This document shows positions 29,105 to 39,358 of a stretch of 64,000 bases of DNA, in pieces. How positions within the stretch are numbered: position 1 is the first letter of the stretch; the number at the start of each line of letters is the position of its first letter. Origin of the DNA: Bryoerythrophyllum caledonicum (Eukaryota > Streptophyta > Bryopsida > Pottiales > Pottiaceae); assembly GCA_963971425.1 (NCBI GenBank), contig OZ020519.1:14834028-14898027 (forward strand). The letters are read 5' to 3'. Under the pieces are notes generated by a model. The model saw only the letters and a list, made by a program, of their open reading frames with translations, ran no database searches and was not told the DNA's origin. The position numbers and the translations under genes are program-made.

Positions 29105-29550
29105 GCAGGTAACCCTGTCTTTCTGCAAAGTCGAAGCTTGTTGCTGTGTAATTCATGTTGCTGAGTATTCAGCGTGGTCACTGCCAAGTAAGTAATCTTC
29201 CATCTCATTTCGGGACATACAGTACATTGTGCAGTATCATGTATGAGAGTCCATCGCTCCAGGGTTGTGATTTGTTTTGGAGGAGGTGAAGTGCGGCGCA
29301 GTCAACGATGCTCAACACGTTTGGTGGGAAAGATACCGGAACTGCTGCCCGAACAAGTCGTCCGTGATTCTTCTTGTCTTACAGATGCATCCTCATATTC
29401 CCGCACAGATCCAATGTCAGACTAGGCCCAGTCATGACAAGACATGATGGTAATTCATAGTCATGACATCATACCAGCGATGAGACAGGTTGCCACATAC
29501 AAATTCTGTCCCAAATATGTTAGTCGAATGTTGTGATTTGATTTCAAACA
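29105..29550. other. Spacer between two inverted MITE copies
   Basis: No gene or known repeat recognised. It separates the direct and inverted family C copies. Confidence 0.35.
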
Positions 29551-29774
29551 TCAACCTCTAAAGGCCCAAGTGTACATACAGGGTACAGTTTTTTTCACTT
29601 TGACTGTAATTGTCTTTCAATCCTTACAGTCAAAATTCACAAATTCATAACCACATCATCTCATGCAAGTTTAGAAGAGGATCCTACGGTTGCATTCTCA
29701 AAATTTTCATCTTGGCAATTTATAATCAACGGAGTAGAGGTTCCTCTAAAACGCCTCGGGCCTTTGGGGGTTAA
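29551..29774. mobile_element. MITE family C, copy 3 (inverted)
   Basis: It runs from TCAACCTCTAAAGGCCCAAG to a right end CGGGCCTTTGGGGGTTAA; the ends are inverted repeats of each other (TTAACCCCCAAAGGCCC). It is an inverted relative of 28886-29104. TTAA at the right end suggests piggyBac-type insertion. Confidence 0.65.
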
Positions 29775-29854
29775 AGCAGGTCTTGCTACATGTGTCAAGT
29801 CGTGAATCTTTCAACATTGTTTGCGAGCAACAAGAGTTGCACTTTGTCATAAGA

Positions 29855-30350
29855 CAATGAAGCACCCGCACCATTTGGCCTCACCAATGGGCGGCTGGGT
29901 CAAATGGTGTGGGAGACCTCCTCTATGCTCCGCATCAGGCACACCATAGTCGAGACAACATCCATGGGCCTCTCACAATAACCTCTCAACACAACCAAAG
30001 CAGGAAGTTCATTGTGCCCGCTTTAGCCCGCTTTGTGCTTTGATTTCTTGCGTTGACTTGCGTGAGCCGTGAGCGTGAGGTGATGGGTGGATGGGCCTCT
30101 CACAATAACCTCTCAACACAACCAAAGCAGGAAGTTCATTGTGCCCGCTTTAGCCCGCTTTGTGCTTTGATTTCTTGCGTTGACTTGCGTGAGCCGTGAG
30201 CGTGAGGTGATGGGTGGATGGGCCTCTCACAATAACCTCTCAACACAACCAAAGCAGGAAGTTCATTGTGCCCGCTTTAGCCCGCTTTGTGCTTTGATTT
30301 CTTGCGTTGACTTGCGTGAGCCGTGAGCGTGAGGTGATGGGTGGATTTAG
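29855..30350. repeat. Repeat family D copy holding a perfect 127-bp triplication
   Basis: Three direct copies of a 127-bp unit (starting ATGGGCCTCTCACAATAACC) occupy 29964-30090, 30091-30217 and 30218-30344 without visible difference. The unit and its left flank match, in reverse, 38050-38277, where the segment is present once. So a single-copy repeat was tripled here recently, or the assembly has stuttered. Confidence 0.9.
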
Positions 30351-30539
30351 GTTGTATGCGGCTGTGGGCTTGTGGCGCCAGACCTAACCTAGTGATGATT
30401 CTTGTTGCAAGACCTGGCAAACCGAGTTCATTGAGTCCTTTGTCGAAAGGAACGCTGCAAATACACTTACTAAAAATAGGCTCAACCATGGAACATCAGA
30501 GCCTATGACGGTGTGAATGAAGCTTATGCATTCAGCGAA

Positions 30540-30820
30540 AATTGGTAATTTAGTCAATTGTGGTTATAGGCCCAAATTTTAAATTGCAAATACTTATTCA
30601 ATTTTATGAATCTTTGAAATTTTCAAATTGGATTGAAAAGTTAAAACTAGACTTTAGAAGCTTCCTTTCATTTCGTGGAATCAAATTTCAAAAACATCAT
30701 TTTGATGACTCAAATTCATATTCACGAGAGTTTTCAAAATTCACCACATTGAGATCCTTGACACAAATTTTCTTTTTTAGGAGAAGTTACATGATTACCC
30801 GAATGAGGCAGTTTCATAAC
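30540..30820 (-). repeat. Dispersed repeat family B, inverted copy
   Basis: Reads as the reverse of parts of 20890-21115 and 37130-37450: GGCCCAAATTTTAAATTGCA, TTTGATGACTCAAATTCATA and TCACCACATTGAGATCCTTG are the inverted landmarks. Confidence 0.6.
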
Positions 30821-30854
30821 CAATTACACATGCAAAATTCACTAGACACATGCG

Positions 30855-30915
30855 GCCCCCCTCCCAGATGCACGCACCCCCCGGACGCTCGTGCCCCCCC
30901 CCCACACGCATGCCC
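30855..30915. other. C-rich block
   Basis: Several runs of six to ten C within 60 bp (GGCCCCCCTCCC, CACCCCCCGG, GTGCCCCCCCCCC). The minus strand could form a G-quadruplex. No gene is associated. Confidence 0.6.
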
Positions 30916-31084
30916 TCTCCATGTCATCTTTATTCTTCGGAATATTTTGTGACATGTCGGACATGTGGCACCTTAGGTCGATAAGATAAATCCCCTTTAG
31001 CAATTTGGACGGTTAACCTAAGTTGACCAATAACATACCAGACGTGACCCTTAACAGACGGACGGATGGGTCCTCAGGTCTTGT

Positions 31085-31155
31085 AAACAACCCTAGTGAT
31101 ATCCATAAATTATCTAGGTGATATCCATAAATTATCTAGGTGATATCCATTTTGT
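31085..31155. repeat. Short tandem GTGATATCCATAAATTATCTAG repeats
   Basis: A roughly 24-bp unit with core GATATCCATAAATTATCTAG is repeated twice, with a third partial copy. Similar GTGATACCC-type degenerate repeats occur at 26020-26110, 34205-34300, 34660-34800 and 39130-39295. Confidence 0.65.
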
Positions 31156-31329
31156 CCAAACCATTGCAATTAGGAACAATAAATACTTTGGTAGGTAGGA
31201 GCCAAAAGTTACCATGCCGTATGGTAAATAAAGTGAACAATGTAATAGAACCCCCAATTGTAGCCATGTAGACAATTTCAACAACATCCTATGGCTCACT
31301 AAAGGCAACCCAAACCATTACTGCCACCT

Positions 31330-31640
31330 TTTTATCACTGCCACTCTATGTATGGTCCCATTTCCACCCATCCACTCTTTCACAGTTCCAAGTTAAGGCT
31401 TGCTATTGGTCAAGAACCATACATTTGGTTGGCTCATAATGGGGAGAACCTAGCGATAGTAATAGGTCAAACATAGAAGAATATTTTGAAAATTCATGAG
31501 TAAATTCACATTTTATTGGAAAAGTATGAAACCACTGGGGATGAAATCATACTACTGAGTAATATTTTTGAAAAATGATTTGATCACTGTATGCAACCCC
31601 CTCCTATAATGCACACAGCTTATTTCGGCGGTAAAAGGGC
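31330..31640 (+). repeat. Dispersed repeat family A, copy 3
   Basis: A more diverged copy of 16590-16900 and 25310-25630 (TTCCACCCATCCACTC, ACATTTGGTTGGCTCATAAT, TATTGGAAAAGTATGAAACC). A roughly 92-bp diverged tandem duplication follows at about 31660-31810 (GAGGTTGTTATAAATTCGTC and GAGGTTATTACTAATATGTC). Confidence 0.55.
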
Positions 31641-31869
31641 TGGGTTATCTCGAGTCAAGGCGAGGTTGTTATAAATTCGTCACCACGTCTGAAGTACGGA
31701 ACATATGGTGCATAAGACGCTGGGCCACCATAGATCAATGCATTGAGAAATTGAGGTTATTACTAATATGTCACCGCTGAGTCTCAAGTGGACAAGACAC
31801 ATGGTGGATAAGTTTCCAGGCAGTGCGGTGGGCATACAGCGCGGAATAGGCTGCGACTTTGGTGAGACA

Positions 31870-32045
31870 CCCGCGTCAGATCTCCTCTTAAAAACTGCCT
31901 GCGCGCTTCACGTCAGAGGTCGCAGAATCCTTTCCTCTCCACCTCCGGGCTGCTACGCTCCTCTCTGCAATACTATCCAGTCGTCCGCATTCGCGATCCA
32001 CCTCCGCTTCTGCCCTCTGCCTCCCTGCTCCCATTGCGTCGTGTG
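31870..32045 (+). promoter_or_regulatory. Duplicated lipase promoter/5' UTR block, copy 1
   Basis: CTTCACGTCAGAGGTCGCAG and ACTATCCAGTCGTCCGCATT with CGCGATCCACCTCCGC match 35025-35340, the region before the next lipase pseudogene. CT-rich leader sequence follows. It is probably the 5' region of the lipase copy at 33073, now separated from it by about 1 kb including a small MITE. Confidence 0.6.
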
Positions 32046-32490
32046 AGTTCCTCGCATTTCCTGCCTTCCTCCTTGGTAATCACTCAATCTAATTGGCGTC
32101 TCCTGTTCTCACTACTAGCAACTTTGTCTCCCCTCACATACTACTGCAAGCATTTTAAAAGTTGGTGAGTTAGTTGGGTCACAAATGACAAGAAAAAATC
32201 ACTCTTTTCCACTTTCTAAGTATGTGAAGGGCGACATTTTTTTGAGTGAGGAGTGACAGGGTTTATTGTAGTGGGATAGGTTTTAACCCCCTGAGACCAC
32301 CGGTATCAATTTAGATCATGAAATTTATGAAATGTGAGCAAGTAGTAGCTTTGTGGGGGATACCTTTTTAGAATTAGTCAGTCGGGTGTTTGAGAGGATG
32401 ACGTGGCTGCCAGCTCCCCTTGGCAAGCCCAACCTCTATTTATATTTCCCTACATACTATTTCTCTCGTGTTAGATTCTGTGAAGGTGAC

Positions 32491-32569
32491 TCAACCCCTA
32501 ATGGCCCAAGAGCCTCCTCCAGAGACTGTAAGAGTCCCCTTGAGGGACTCTTGGGCCTACAGGGGTTAA
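32491..32569. mobile_element. 79-bp miniature inverted-repeat element
   Basis: The left end TCAACCCCTAATGGCCCAAG and right end TTGGGCCTACAGGGGTTAA are near-perfect inverted repeats. The ends resemble family C (TTAACCCC...GGCCC). Almost the whole element is terminal repeat. Confidence 0.75.
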
Positions 32570-32627
32570 CCTTCCCTAATTAGATGGAAGGGACCTATGT
32601 GAAAGGGACTTGGTGGCTTTCTATTCT

Positions 32628-32812
32628 TGAGTCAAAGTTTGTTGACCCAGTCTGGCCGGTTGGATAACTATATTCCACTCTTCAAATGCATGTATCTTAC
32701 AATCCGTGTGGTCAAAACTTATGAGATTTTTTCAGTTTCTTCTTGTAGTACAGTATTTGACTAGGAGATCCTAACGTTCAATATAGTAAAAAGTTGTTGA
32801 AATTAGGCAGTT
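32628..32812 (+). repeat. Dispersed repeat family E, copy 1
   Basis: TTGAGTCAAAGTTTGTTGAC, ACTCTTCAAATGCATGTATC and TGTGGTCAAAACTTA match 44355-44545 in order. No coding capacity seen. Confidence 0.6.
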
Positions 32813-33072
32813 TCGGGGTACAGCAACGTTTGCTAGCCTACTGCTCCGGGTACTGCTTTCCCTTGGGGGGCGGCGCTGGTGATTTTGTTGCTTTGTTGCT
32901 TGTTGCAGTTCGTCTTGTTGTGTGTTGTTGGATAATTTTTTTGTACTATCTTGCTGTGACTTTGTCATGACGCGCATGTGTTTCTGGTCAGTCAGATGGG
33001 ATTCAACAGTTGAGATTGTTTGGTGTATGTTTGGGTTCTTCAAGCCTATCAGTTGCCCGGGAGACTCCCACG

Positions 33073-34114
33073 ATGGCTCAAGTGGTCGCTACTATGTCTG
33101 CAGCTGTAGCCGCAGGTGGAGTTGCTCTTGTCTCCGTAAATAACAGCTTGTGGAAATCTGCAGATAGCGACCCCAGGAGTTTGGCCGAAGAGGATCCGAT
33201 CATCTTCCGCTGCGGTCTTTGATGGCGATGCTTGTGCACTGGACGTATATCCGTGACTTAAACATGTTCAAAACATGTTTTGCTAATTGGCTGACGGACT
33301 ACAGTACTCCGCGAGCTATGAATTTTCGGGGATGAACACTGGGAAGGGTATCCATGCCAGGAAGAAGAGTCGGTTCTTTAATCTGTCGGATTTAAAAGAG
33401 GATCTGATGATCGGCCTGCAGGAGCTGAACCGATCCGAACGAGTTCTTCGCACTGTGAGGTTGATTCTTCAGGTGGTAGAGAAGTTCCGAAAGGAGAATC
33501 CAGGTGAGCGAATCTGCATGGCCGGCCACTCGCTCGGAGCAGCGATTGCTCTCATTGTCGGCGGGACCTTATATGCCACTAACGGGATCGACATCGACAC
33601 ACATCTCTTCAACCCTCCTTTGCTGACGGTTGTGGATGTTCTTACCGGACGGGCACTTCCCAGTCTGACAGCTACACCTGATCTAAAACTCGCAGTGGAC
33701 TTCGCAAAGTTGAAACAAGTGTTTGTTGACGCCTTTGCGAGCAAAGCAGAGTTCGACGATGAATGGTTCCAGAAGCTGCAGAAGTGGGTTCCTCACTTTT
33801 ACCTTAACCCTGGGGATCCGATCTGCTTCAAGTACAATGACTTCTACAAGATAAACTCCGAGACTTTGAAAACTTCTGACGATGTCATACCCTCGCAAGG
33901 CCTCCTCAGCAGGCTTTTCCGCTTAGACGCAAAACTCTTCAAAAATGTTGTGCCGTCTGCGGAGTAATACATCAGCAACTGGCAGCGAAACGACGTTAGA
34001 CTTGCTCACAGTCTGCGGCAGTGGCACAAATACAAGCCCGAATATATCGAGCTCGACCATTATCCCGCTCGTCTGCTACCCAAAGAGGTTCCCAAAGCTG
34101 GCTCCGACGTTTAG
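33073..34114 (+). pseudogene. At4g10955-like lipase pseudogene, copy 3
   Basis: The start matches the shared context (CCCACGATGGCTC). The first 50 residues (MAQVVATMSAAVAAGGVAL) run into a 1-nt frameshift at GCGGTCTTTGATGG, near 33218. About 100 bp covering the LGLAF...VLRGT region are deleted. The rest keeps AGHSLGAAIALIVGG with the catalytic Ser, THLFNPPLLTVVDV, WVPHFYLNPGDP and LAHSLRQWHKYKPEY. A TAA at 33965-33967 stands where the intact gene has a Leu codon before the HISNWQ motif. Without the region holding the RGT loop it should not be active. Confidence 0.85.
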
Positions 34115-34443
34115 CAAATAAATTTCATTCAAAGTCATGAATTTGAAGTGCATAGTTATTTCACAATCATGGAGAATGTCCAAGTATTTGGGAAAAATTC
34201 AAGAGATTTGTCTAGGTGATACCCATGTGATGCTAACATGATACCCATGTGATGTCAAGGTGGTCCCCGTGTAATGCCAATGTGATATTCATGTAATGCC
34301 AGGGAAAAATATATAGCTCTGCACCTACCCATATATTTAGTACAACAAATGACGTCTACTTTTCAAAGGCCACTAAAAGTAAAATTTCTAACATGAGTTG
34401 AAAGACAATCTTACATTTTTGGTATACAAATTATATTTGATCT

Positions 34444-34800
34444 TCCATGGATCTTATTGCTATTCAAAGTGACCAAATATTGATAAGGAGAGGATATCTT
34501 TTAGTTGAAATATTGGATGATTTTACAATGTCTCAAAATTTAATCATTTCTTAGATTGCCAAATCTGCCTCATAGAAAGGGTAGCTAAGTGGAAACACCA
34601 GGAAGTAGAGCTCCTGGAGGGAACGCTATTCAGTAAGAACTTATCTTTGAAGCTTACTAATAATATCTAGCTGATACTAGGACGATACTTATCTGATACC
34701 ACCTTGATACTCGGGAAATTCATGCCTGAACGTATTTTGATACTTGGGTGATACTTGCCGGATACCACTGTGATACTCTTTGGGTGATATCCCGGTCAAT
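34444..34800 (+). repeat. Dispersed repeat family F, copy 1
   Basis: ATCTTATTGCTATTCAAAG, TCATAGAAAGGGTAGCT, TTGAAGCTTACTAATAATAT and CTAGCTGATACTAGGACGAT match 38937-39295 in order. It ends in degenerate GTGATACT-type repeats. Confidence 0.7.
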
Positions 34801-35024
34801 TGAAATAAGGTTGATTCCGGGTCGCGTCATGTGCGTCTGCTTACTGTCTTCCCACTGCAACATAAGTCTCCCTTTCATCCGCCTCGTCAAATAGTACGGA
34901 GGGCATCTCTTACCATATCCCTTACCATATGGCGATGGGAATCTCGCCCTTGCGCCAAAGGGAACAGTCCCGCCGCGTGAGATACCCCGTCTCATCCCCT
35001 TTCAAACACGGTCTGGGGGCATCT

Positions 35025-35340
35025 TCACGTCAGTGATCGCAGACTCAGGCCTCTCTCTCCTGTGAACATTCTCGCCCAGATGGCATTCATCTTCTGTGTA
35101 CAATGATCCTGTTTTGACTTTGGTTGAACTGGACCGGACCACTGATTAGTTCCTAATTTAGGTTTTGCTTTGTTGTATATATTCAGGGCTCTCGCCCTTG
35201 TCCATTATCTCTCATTTTAATCAGTCTGATGACTGATATTAACATCTACTCTCTCGTCTCTCCGCTCTCCAGAGCTCTCTGCGTTACTATCCAGTCGTCC
35301 GCCTTCGCGATCCGCCTCCGCCTCTACTGTCAGTTCCTTG
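35025..35340 (+). promoter_or_regulatory. Duplicated lipase promoter/5' UTR block, copy 2
   Basis: Parts match 31870-32045 (CTTCACGTCAGTGATCGCAG; ACTATCCAGTCGTCCGCCTT). A possible TATA region (TGTATATATTC, about 35175) and CT-rich leader lie before the lipase copy at 35557. A leader intron is possible. Confidence 0.5.
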
Positions 35341-35556
35341 CATTATAATTCCCTCTTTCTCTGTTTTGTATTGTTGTCGATTGTATTTTCTTTTTCTAAT
35401 CGTCTGTTCGCGGTGAGATCGGATTGGACCGCGGAGCTCCAATTGGCTTTCACTCACTAATTTACTGCATTTCAAACCGTTCATTGGATCTAGCGGCTAA
35501 GATGAATTGGTCTATGTTCAGGTTGAAGCATCTCAGTTCCCCAGGAGACTCTCACG

Positions 35557-36747
35557 ATGGTGCTCGATGAAGTGGTGAATCGAGCTAGAGTCGCAGGTAA
35601 AGCTATCGCTGTCTCCGTTGGTAACATAGTGTTCAACTCTGCGGATAATGACCCCAGCAATTTGGCCGAGGAGGATTTGATCATCTTCCGCTGCGAGCTT
35701 TGATGTCGATGCTTGTGCACTGGACGTATTTCCGTGACTTAAACAAGATCGAAAAAGTTCTTGCTCGGGTAGCGGACTACGTTAATAAGCGAGCTGAGGC
35801 TTACGCGAATGAACACTGGACACCGTACCATCACGAGGAAGATCTCGAAGAGTTGGGTCTGGCCTTCTTACGCTGTGAAGACTCGCACAGGAACAGCAAC
35901 GCTCCAGGCCTGGCGATTCTGCTGAGGGGGACCATACCCACGGACCCATCGGATTTACTAGCGGATTTGAGGATCGGCCTGCAGGAACTGAACCGATCCG
36001 ATCGAGTTCTTCGGACTGTGAAGTTGATTCTTCAGGTGGTAGAGAAGTTCCGAAAGGAGAATCCAGGTGAGCAGATCTGCATGGCCGGCCACTCGCTCGG
36101 AGCATTCGATTGCTCTCATTGTCGGCGGGACCTTATATGCCACTTACGGGATCGGCATCGACACACATCTCTTCAACCCTCCTTTGGTGACGGTTGTGGA
36201 AGTTCTCACCGAAGGAGCACTTCCTGAAGTTGATTTCAAGGAGGATAATCATGCTGCACAACTGAAAGTGAACTTCGCGGAGTTGAAACAGGTCTTTGTT
36301 GATGCCTTCGCTGACAATCACGCGATCGACGACGAATGGGAGCAGTTCCAAAAGCTGCGGAAGTGGGTTCCTCACTTCTACCTCAACCCCGGGGATCTTT
36401 TCTCTTACCGGTACATCGAATTCTACAAGGGTCGGCGAGCTGACCAGTCTTTGGAAACAGCTAGAGGTCTCATATCCTGGCAAGGCCTCCTTAGCAGCCT
36501 TTTCGGCCTAGACGCAAAGCACTTCAAAGATGTTGTGCCTTCTGCGGATTTGCACATCAGCAACTGGCAAACAGGAGACCCTAGACTTGCTCACAGTCTG
36601 CGGCAGTGGCACAAGTACAAGCCCGAATTTATCAGGCTCGAGAAGGTTTACTCCGCTCGTCTGAAAAGTCAACGTCGTTCTCGTTTTCGCCGAGATCATC
36701 GCAAGCATATGTACTATATAACAGGTCAACGAGTCGGTACTACATAA
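35557..36747 (+). pseudogene. At4g10955-like lipase pseudogene, copy 4
   Basis: The start is the shared ATG (CTCACGATGGTGC). The first frame stops at TGA 35701 because of the same 1-nt loss as in copy 3 (GCGAGCTTTGATG against GCGGGCTTTGATG with one base fewer before it). The next frame (from 35700) carries MSMLVHWTYFRDLNK, ILLRGTIPTD and AGHSLGA. A 1-nt gain right after GHSLGA moves the rest to a third frame, which holds THLFNPPLVTVVEV, WVPHFYLNPGDLF and LAHSLRQWHKYKPEF with a longer basic tail. Two frameshifts make it a recent pseudogene; the catalytic motifs are still readable. Confidence 0.85.
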
Positions 36748-37110
36748 CAAGTCCGTGCTGCATAACGAGTCGGTTACTGGACATAACCCTCTCCTGCAAA
36801 CTAGATCTAGATCGTTCAATCATGATAATCTATCGGTGCATGACAGTGACACGAGACGTTATGACTAGTGTGGTTTAGGGTAAATCAAGATGTTTATTAA
36901 TGCTTTTTGCGGGTAAGTAAGCTTGGATCTTAAACCTAGAGTATTCTTGAACCTTCGTCTTTGTGCCGTGTACTTTCCAATCTCCTTGTGTTATGTGGTA
37001 ATGACAATGACAGGAGAGGGATATGTTCTATTATTTGTTTTAGAAAGAAGAATTTTTTTCATCGTTACTCTCTCATTATAATACTGGAACGTCCAAAGAG
37101 CCGAAAATGA
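36748..37110. other. Lipase copy 4 downstream region, no gene seen
   Basis: Around 36700-36775 a short AACGAGTCGGTACT-type motif repeats loosely. Otherwise only AT-rich DNA. Confidence 0.35.
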
Positions 37111-37114
37111 TGTG

Positions 37115-37790
37115 TCTTCTTGGATGATACTAGATGAGGAATTGCAAGTTCTTATCCAGCCTGTTTTGAAGAGTTCGTTGAATGTGTAACTAGATGATGA
37201 TGAAATTTGCCTTATTGCGCTAGTCATGTTTTTCCTTGAAAAAAGATTGTTTGTGACACGGATCTCAATGTGGTGAATTTTAGAAACTTCTAGCTTTTTC
37301 TCCAAATTTGAATTCAAGTCATGTAAATGATTTTTTTTTAGTTTGAGTCTCACTACTAAAATGAAGATTCGAGTTTCCGCTCCAATTTGAAATTTTACAA
37401 TAAAATTCATAATATTGAATATGTTATTGCAATTTGAACTATGGGCCTACAACCATGGTTGATTGATTTTCTTATTTGGGCTAATCACGGAAGTTCCATT
37501 TACACCACAATTTTTGACACCATTATGCATATCTTTGGTGAAATTTTCAATATTTTCAAGCATATTTTGTATTTGATATGAAGTTTCTTTACTTTTTCCT
37601 CACAAAATCACAATAATTTCAAATATTCACTTTGAAAATTGTGATTTTTGTGACATATTCAAGACACGTGAATTCTTCTTTGAAAGATGAAATAAATTTT
37701 AAAAATTCCACTTATATTTAATGAAGAATTAGAGCACACAATAGATTGAAAACTGAGATTAATACCACGATCCTAGAGGCTCTGACATTC
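37115..37790 (+). repeat. Dispersed repeat family B, copy 2
   Basis: Matches 20840-21400 in order (CTTCTTGGATGATA, AATTTGAATTCAAGTCATG, CAACCATGGTTGATTGATTT, ACACCACAATTTTTGACACC). No coding capacity seen. Confidence 0.65.
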
Positions 37791-38049
37791 TAGGGATAAA
37801 TGTGGCACATAAACAATAAACCACAATTTTTATATTTCGTTCGACACTAAAAAGTCAGATTTAGCTGGGCTATATTGTTACAAATTAAAGAAATGTGAAG
37901 GGGGTACAACAACTATTGGTGCACTTTTGGCTCTCATGCATGGTTTGCCTTGGCACCTGGAGGTTGGTTTTGTTGTTGTTTGTTCTTTTCTTGTCACTTG
38001 AAAAAAAAATTTGTTCAGTGCCTAAAGAAAAAGAATCATCGCCGCAATC

Positions 38050-38277
38050 ACACATGTCCAAAATGCACCCGTTACCTCACACTCACACAAGCCAAAGCAA
38101 TAATCCAAAGCCTAGGGCGGGCGAGAGCAGGCACAATGAACTTCCCGATTTGGCCGTGTCGAGAGGTTATTCCACAGGGCCCAAGGATGTATTGTTGGCA
38201 ATCGTGTGCCCAGTGCGGAAGATATGGAAGGTCTCCTTCGTTGATTGACCCAACCAAACGGTGTGGATGCTCTAGCG
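38050..38277 (-). repeat. Repeat family D, single-copy version
   Basis: In reverse it matches 29880-30345: GCACAATGAACTTCC, GAGAGGTTATT, GGGCCCAAGGATGT and TGACCCAACCAAACGG. The right end GTGTGGATGCTCTAG resembles the GAGCATCC ends of Tourist-like MITEs. Here the 127-bp segment is present once. Confidence 0.65.
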
Positions 38278-38936
38278 TCATCTGATAGAGTGAAACTCTT
38301 GTTGCTCATAGACAAGGAGTTCATTATTAAAACTAGCCTTCAATACTAGATTCAGGTATCACCAAGAAAGAGAATAAATTTTGGTGCAACGAGTTTTTAA
38401 TGGGTACATTTGAATTGTTCATTCATATACGTCAACCTCATTAGGAATTAGCCATGCCCAGCTGGAGACGACAAGGGACCTTCTACTTCTTACAGATACT
38501 TTTGAAAAAAGCATTCAGAAAAAAAACGATCATATTCAAAAGTAGGAATGCTGCTTTTTCTAGATTGATAACTTCTGAACCGAAAAGGACATTTTGTTGG
38601 AAGGACATGTAAAAATTAGGGCATGTTCCTAAAATTTTAATTTTGAAATATAATTTAAGATTTTTATTCAATGTAATAGAGATTGTTCACAAATTTGACG
38701 GGAATTTAAAGTTTTTGAATTTATTGAGAAAATTTATGATGCTTGAAATATCGAAAGTTGGACTCCAGTGTAGCACAGTGGCATGGTTTTAAATCCATTA
38801 TTTCTTACTATTCACTCAAAATAATCATAACTGTGTAGATGTTATGCATAATCTATAACACTCGTAGATTCTCCCAGACCTCATGGTCCATTTAGGGCGT
38901 CAAAGGGTTAAAAAACAGAATCACCACCCAAGCTCT

Positions 38937-39295
38937 ACCACGCATCTTATTGCTATTAAAAGCGAACAAATATTTGATACTAGAATCAAAAGGGGATATA
39001 TTTAATCGAAACACTGGATGATATTTAAAATATCTCAAAATTAAATAATTTCTATTGCCAAACCAGTCTCATAGAAAGAGCTCGGTAGAGGCAACGCTTT
39101 CCATTAAAAACTTATCTTCGAAGCTTACGATTGATATCTAGCTGATACTAGAGCGATAGTCCTCTGGTACCACTTTGATATTAGGGTAATACACGTCGAA
39201 GACTATACAGATACCCGGACGATACTGCTATACTCGGGTGATGCTTACTGACACCACTGTAATACTGTTCGGTAACATGGTGATACTCAGGTGGT
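38937..39295 (+). repeat. Family F copy next to the DUF2358 promoter
   Basis: Matches 34444-34800 over most of its length and ends in degenerate GATACT repeats about 65 bp before the DUF2358 start codon. The core promoter of that gene therefore probably lies partly in transposon-like DNA. Confidence 0.7.
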
Positions 39296-39358
39296 CAGAG
39301 AGACATCCACACTTGGTTGAAAATTTGCGGAGAGAGAAGGAGAAGAAGCTCAGCAGCG

